Below are positions 5,842 to 8,588 of a stretch of 8,588 bases of DNA, one piece after another. The DNA comes from JBPBPI01 sp050954885 (GTDB lineage: Bacteria; Pseudomonadota; Alphaproteobacteria; Caedimonadales; Caedimonadaceae), in contig JBPBPI010000084.1 in the NCBI GenBank assembly GCA_050954885.1, forward strand, positions 1-8,588, given 5' to 3'. The notes beneath the pieces were generated by a model. That model ran no database searches. It was given only the letters and a program-made list of their open reading frames with translations, and was not told where the DNA came from. The number at the start of each line of letters is the position of its first letter. The stretch's first letter is position 1. The position numbers and the translations under genes are program-made.

Positions 5842-6693
5842 TCATGGTTGTGCCTTGGTCGGCCGGAACGCCGTCAGGATCAAAACTATCATTGTAAATG
5901 CCAACCACAGCCTGACCAAGACGCAAGACGCAAGACGCAAGACCATTTCCCGTGACACCCGTTGAATCACCAAAGTATCTGGCATGGCCGGATCAATGTG
6001 GCTATTGACAAGAACTTCTGTTTTGTCGGCTGCTACGAGAAATGCTGAAGGAAAATCTCGATTGTTTGGAAATTTTAGATAGGTAAAACGGCCATCATCA
6101 AAAGCCATGGTCGGTGTGATGTTTTCTGAATCATCACCGATTTGCATCGAATAATTCCAATTGAGGGGTTCAGGCTTCACATCGAGTTTTGCTTGTGCCT
6201 GATGTTTATCCGCCAAAGCTTTGGCCGCAGCTTGCTCTTCTGCAGGATACTTGAACTCAACACGGTACGAAAGACGTTGAGAAGCGGGTGGCTTGCCACT
6301 GTTGTTGGAGCCAGACAATAATTGTAAGTCCAGATCATAAAGGCGCAAGTTCGTCGTTACCATCAAGTTGGTGTCCCATTTGCCTGGCTCTGGTGCCATG
6401 GTTGGTTGGTCTTGCTCTCCCTTTATGGACTTGGCTTTGATATAGAGGATATTGCGACGATCTGAAAATTCCCATCCTTGGGTGAATCCTGAGGCAACAT
6501 CAAGGATGGTTTCATTCGGCGCAAACACCAGACGCAATCCAATACCCGCCACAGCCCGCAGGATAACCACATCTCCAGAATTGTAATTAACATATTGAAT
6601 ACGATTATCGAACTTGGAGCCTTGCGGTACATTGACAGCAAATGCTGACGCATTGACCATGATAAGCGCAAAAATTAAAGCATATTGGTTCAT
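5842..6693 (-). CDS. virB9: VirB9/TrbG core-complex protein, C-terminus frameshifted by a heptamer repeat
   Basis: VirB9 joins lipoprotein VirB7 and VirB10 in the outer-membrane core complex. The 283-aa frame starts at the ATG at 6693 (AGGAA at 6701-6705), overlapping virB8 as ATGA, with a signal peptide (1-19, cut after AFA). The N-terminal domain (20-150), a linker (150-175) and the start of the C-terminal domain (NWNYSMQIGDD, then SHIDPAMPDTLVIQRVSREM) are normal. At VLRL (251-254) three tandem copies of TTGCGTC shift the frame, giving an unrelated tail (ASCVLVRLWLAFTM to KAQP). In the other frame the conserved end continues (RLGQAVVGIYNDSFDPDGV to KSKGNNS) and stops at 5798-5800, overlapping the virB10 ATG. 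With one copy the protein would be 293 aa, and with four copies about seven residues longer. The VirB9 identity is firm; as read, the core-complex contact domain is damaged. Confidence 0.9.
   Translation of the reverse strand: MNQYALIFALIMVNASAFAVNVPQGSKFDNRIQYVNYNSGDVVILRAVAGIGLRLVFAPNETILDVASGFTQGWEFSDRRNILYIKAKSIKGEQDQPTMAPEPGKWDTNLMVTTNLRLYDLDLQLLSGSNNSGKPPASQRLSYRVEFKYPAEEQAAAKALADKHQAQAKLDVKPEPLNWNYSMQIGDDSENITPTMAFDDGRFTYLKFPNNRDFPSAFLVAADKTEVLVNSHIDPAMPDTLVIQRVSREMVLRLASCVLVRLWLAFTMIVLILTAFRPTKAQP
5917..5943 (-). repeat. 7-bp tandem repeat in virB9 (candidate phase-variation tract)
   Basis: On the plus strand the unit ACGCAAG is present three times in full (5921-5941), flanked by partial units (CAAG before, AC after). 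On the coding strand the unit is TTGCGTC. Seven is not a multiple of three, so each gain or loss moves the virB9 frame. The number present puts the conserved 3' end out of frame by two bases. Loss of two units or gain of one restores it, with no stop codon created. Confidence 0.95.
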
Positions 6694-7400
6694 GATGTGA
6701 TTCCTGTCATTTCAGGATCAATCCGATAACTCAACACTTGAAATCCGAAGGGGTTTATCAATCGCTCACTTTCTTTGATGTGTGCCGTGCTGCGATATTC
6801 ATAGGCAATGGTGGCAACCCACCGCGTTATGGTTCCTGGCAAGCCCTCTTGATCCACACGCTTTGTGGTTTTGATAAACCGAACCGTGCCAGAATTCTTG
6901 CTTGTTGGCACCACACTCACAATATCAATGGTGGCCTGAATATTTTTGCCATACTTTTTATCCAGGGCATCTTTGCCTTCAAAGAGTTGAGCATACCCTG
7001 CCCCGATGTTTGCTGAAGAGAGCAGGCCCACCGTGGTGTAATCGCGTTGTAAAGTGTACCAATCGTAGGTCTCTCGCGCCCGAACGTATTGAGCTAGCCA
7101 GTACTTATCCATGACGTCATCGCCTGTTACTATCTTATCTGTCATCGCGGTTACAATATCAGGAACACCCGTGGCATTATCAACTCGGATCACATAAGGT
7201 ATAGATTGTTTCAGCGGCATCATGACCGCAATGGCTGTGATAGCAAGTCCTGCAATAATAACAGCCGTCATAGCAACCATCCAGGCACGTCGCTCTGATC
7301 TTTCAATGGTTTGCACCCTTGAAGTTTCCCAATCGATTGCTTGATCAAAAAATGTTTTTTCCACCACTGGTTTTTCAAGTATCGATTTTTTCTTAAACAT
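6690..7400 (-). CDS. virB8: VirB8 inner-membrane T4SS protein
   Basis: VirB8 is a bitopic inner-membrane protein that organises assembly of the T4SS in the periplasm. At 236 aa it is normal in length: a cytoplasmic tail (1-40), one membrane helix (about 41-62, MVAMTAVIIAGLAITAIAVM), and an NTF2-like periplasmic domain (about 68-232). The conserved NPFGF (216-220) near the C-terminus matches the NPxG dimer-contact motif of the family. The ribosome site AGGAAG (7407-7412) overlaps the virB7 stop, and the stop overlaps the virB9 start as ATGA, so virB7, virB8 and virB9 are probably translationally coupled. The gene appears intact. Confidence 0.95.
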   Translation of the reverse strand: MFKKKSILEKPVVEKTFFDQAIDWETSRVQTIERSERRAWMVAMTAVIIAGLAITAIAVMMPLKQSIPYVIRVDNATGVPDIVTAMTDKIVTGDDVMDKYWLAQYVRARETYDWYTLQRDYTTVGLLSSANIGAGYAQLFEGKDALDKKYGKNIQATIDIVSVVPTSKNSGTVRFIKTTKRVDQEGLPGTITRWVATIAYEYRSTAHIKESERLINPFGFQVLSYRIDPEMTGITS

Positions 7401-7410
7401 TTCTAACTTC

Positions 7411-7575
7411 CTATGATTTTGTTAGCGGCGTTGTCCCATTCATGACTGAAACATTCTGATTGATCTTAAGGCGTGGCTTGCCCTCAAGAGACGGTAGAAT
7501 GGCCTTATCAGCCGCGCATCCAGCCAGAATAAGGCCTAGAATAAAAAAACAAGCACGTTGCTGCCCACAATTCAT
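7411..7575 (-). CDS. virB7: VirB7-like T4SS lipoprotein
   Basis: This is a 54-aa lipoprotein. The N-terminus (RACFFILGLILAGC) is a type II signal peptide with the lipobox LAGC, so C20 would be lipidated and the 35-residue mature part anchored at the outer membrane. The remainder (PSLEGKPRLKINQNVSVMNG) is short and polar. Size, lipobox and position between virB6 and virB8 fit VirB7, which caps and stabilises VirB9. An AAGGAG site (7584-7589) lies eight bases before the ATG; the gene starts 15 bases after virB6 and stops ten bases before virB8. Sequence conservation in VirB7 is low, so the name rests on context and the lipobox. Confidence 0.88.
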   Translation of the reverse strand: MNCGQQRACFFILGLILAGCAADKAILPSLEGKPRLKINQNVSVMNGTTPLTKS

Positions 7576-7590
7576 CTTGTTTTCTCCTTG

Positions 7591-8517
7591 CTATTTTTTA
7601 ATGCTCCCACCTTTGGCTTTGCCCCAGTTCTTACCTATGTTCTCTTTGATATACTGACGATAGGCGGGATTTAATAAAGTATTTCCTGACATCAAATGGC
7701 TTGCTCGGGAAGCTGTTGTCATCATGCCTGACTGCATATCTCGACGTGTCGTTTTAGGATTAAGTGTGTTGACAATGCCCTTCGTAACATTTGAAGCACT
7801 CGAAAGAGGCGCCATTGTTTGACGAATGTCCATCGCTGCCATAGAAAGACCCCCCGCAAGGCCTGACGCCATGCTGCCAGCTTGCAAAATGATCCAGCCT
7901 AAAATACCCGACAGTGTACAGATTTGTAACGCCACGAATATTGGATTGTTATCATTTTTACCGGAAAAATCTGTATTATTAATAAAGGCATCATAAGCTC
8001 TCATGGCAAATGCCATAACGACAGCCATAATAACAATCGTTAGAATGTAGTTCATGACTTGTGAAAACCAACTATCGAAGAAACGCGCCGTCACGGGGAA
8101 CATTAAGGACATGATAAATAAGGGACCCAAAGCAAACATCACCGCCAGTGAAAATTTGGCCACAATGATGACAGTGCCACCAAGTACGCTAACATATATT
8201 GTACTAATGGCAACCACACCGCCCGTTATAATCCATCCAAGAGCTGAACCAAGGTTCCAACCTGCATTATCGGATTTCTGAAAACACTGCTCAACAATTT
8301 CAAATCCTTTGTTCAGTGACTGATCAAGGACCTGATAAATCGAAAGTGGCCCCCCCTTGGCGGCACTCAATTTTTGCGATAAAGCTTGAGATAAGCCACT
8401 TTCAAAACCATTCATGGCTTCCATAACACCATTGACATAGCCATCCGCTGTTAGAGCAAAAAACGTGATAACAATGATTTTTAGACACTGTTTAACCCGA
8501 GTTGCGTTTAAGGATAA
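7591..8517 (-). pseudogene. virB6: VirB6/TrbL polytopic membrane protein, 5'-truncated
   Basis: VirB6 is the polytopic inner-membrane channel component. The frame is open from TTA at 8515-8517, just after a TAA at 8518-8520, down to TAG at 7591-7593. The conserved text starts upstream of the first ATG (8424): VKQCLKIIVITFFALTADGY reads as another membrane segment. No ATG, GTG or TTG lies between 8518 and 8424, so the native start and roughly the first third of the gene are missing. From M(8424), membrane segments fall near 62-80, 84-112 (with the family motif ALGPLFI at 98-104), 119-143 and 161-190, followed by a polar tail ending GGSIKK. A shortened 277-aa product from 8424 is possible, but no good ribosome site was seen. 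The cut end abuts a plus-strand gene start at 8579. Confidence 0.8.
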
Positions 8518-8565
8518 TTAAAAAAGATCATTAGTATTGAGGTAAACTCTTGAGACTTAAACATC

Positions 8566-8570
8566 AGGAG
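8566..8570 (+). promoter_or_regulatory. Ribosome-binding site of a right-edge gene
   Basis: AGGAG lies eight bases before an ATG at 8579, a strong plus-strand translation start that faces away from the virB operon. Confidence 0.4.
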
Positions 8571-8578
8571 TTCCCTCA

Positions 8579-8588
8579 ATGGATATAG
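8579..8588 (+). CDS. Start of an unidentified plus-strand gene, cut by the window
   Basis: Only ATG GAT ATA G (Met-Asp-Ile) is visible, after a well-placed AGGAG. The start lies only about 60 bases beyond the broken end of virB6 and points away from it, as expected for the transposase of an IS that interrupted virB6 or for a gene brought in by a rearrangement. The product cannot be named. Confidence 0.35.

Noticed and set aside
5842..5930. Hydrophobic C-terminal tail of VirB9 (LASCVLVRLWLAFTMIVLIL) as a real membrane anchor
   Set aside because: The tail is the out-of-frame reading after the heptamer repeat. The other frame gives the conserved VirB9 end, so the hydrophobicity is an artefact.
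5917..5943. Short repeats as a CRISPR array
   Set aside because: The units are 7 bp, directly adjacent, without spacers and inside a coding gene.
6423..6671. Second minus-strand frame within virB9
   Set aside because: It overlaps the N-terminal domain of VirB9, which reads normally in the main frame.
6738..7114. Plus-strand open frames opposite virB8
   Set aside because: They are antisense to an intact VirB8 gene, without motifs.
7460..7657. Plus-strand frame over virB7
   Set aside because: The minus strand here encodes a lipoprotein with lipobox and ribosome site, which explains the region better.
8054..8281. Plus-strand frame opposite virB6
   Set aside because: It is antisense to VirB6 membrane segments, with no independent support.

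Overview
The window looks like part of the chromosome of an AT-rich, IS-bearing alphaproteobacterium, plausibly a host-associated Holosporales/Rickettsiales-type bacterium. That placement is an inference from three things: the style of the VirB proteins, the AT-rich intergenic DNA, and the gene decay. No rRNA, tRNA or other taxonomic marker is present to confirm it.

Layout, left to right. Bases 99-1060 hold an IS5-family insertion sequence with 18-bp terminal inverted repeats. Its transposase, on the minus strand, is split over two reading frames. Bases 1150-1513 hold a strong plus-strand promoter overlaid by a perfect palindrome, followed by a small XRE-type helix-turn-helix protein that resembles a type II antitoxin and appears to have lost its N-terminus or suffered a frameshift. 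Bases 1720-3180 form a very AT-rich two-gene minus-strand operon of exported proteins. The first protein (340 aa) carries the HxE and CxxC zinc motifs of a deaminase-fold enzyme. The second (138 aa) is an unknown exported protein. Bases 3181-3619 are AT-rich intergenic DNA with a tandem repeat and a long hairpin.

Bases 3620-8517 are a tightly packed minus-strand type IV secretion (T4SS) operon, transcribed in the order virB6, virB7, virB8, virB9, virB10, virB11. These genes encode the inner-membrane channel (VirB6, VirB8), the outer-membrane core complex (lipoprotein VirB7, VirB9, VirB10) and the hexameric ATPase (VirB11). VirB7 is a 54-aa lipoprotein. Two members are damaged. virB6 has lost its 5' part, and the lost region abuts the start of an unidentified plus-strand gene at the right edge. 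virB9 is frameshifted near its 3' end by a 7-bp unit present in three tandem copies.

The best finding is that virB9 repeat. Removing two units, or adding one, restores the conserved VirB9 C-terminus exactly and makes virB9 end in an ATGA overlap with virB10. The locus is therefore either a reversible phase-variable switch of the secretion system or a recent inactivating expansion. The second is the exported deaminase-like protein next to the secretion operon, a candidate toxin or effector. No CRISPR array, tRNA or rRNA was seen.
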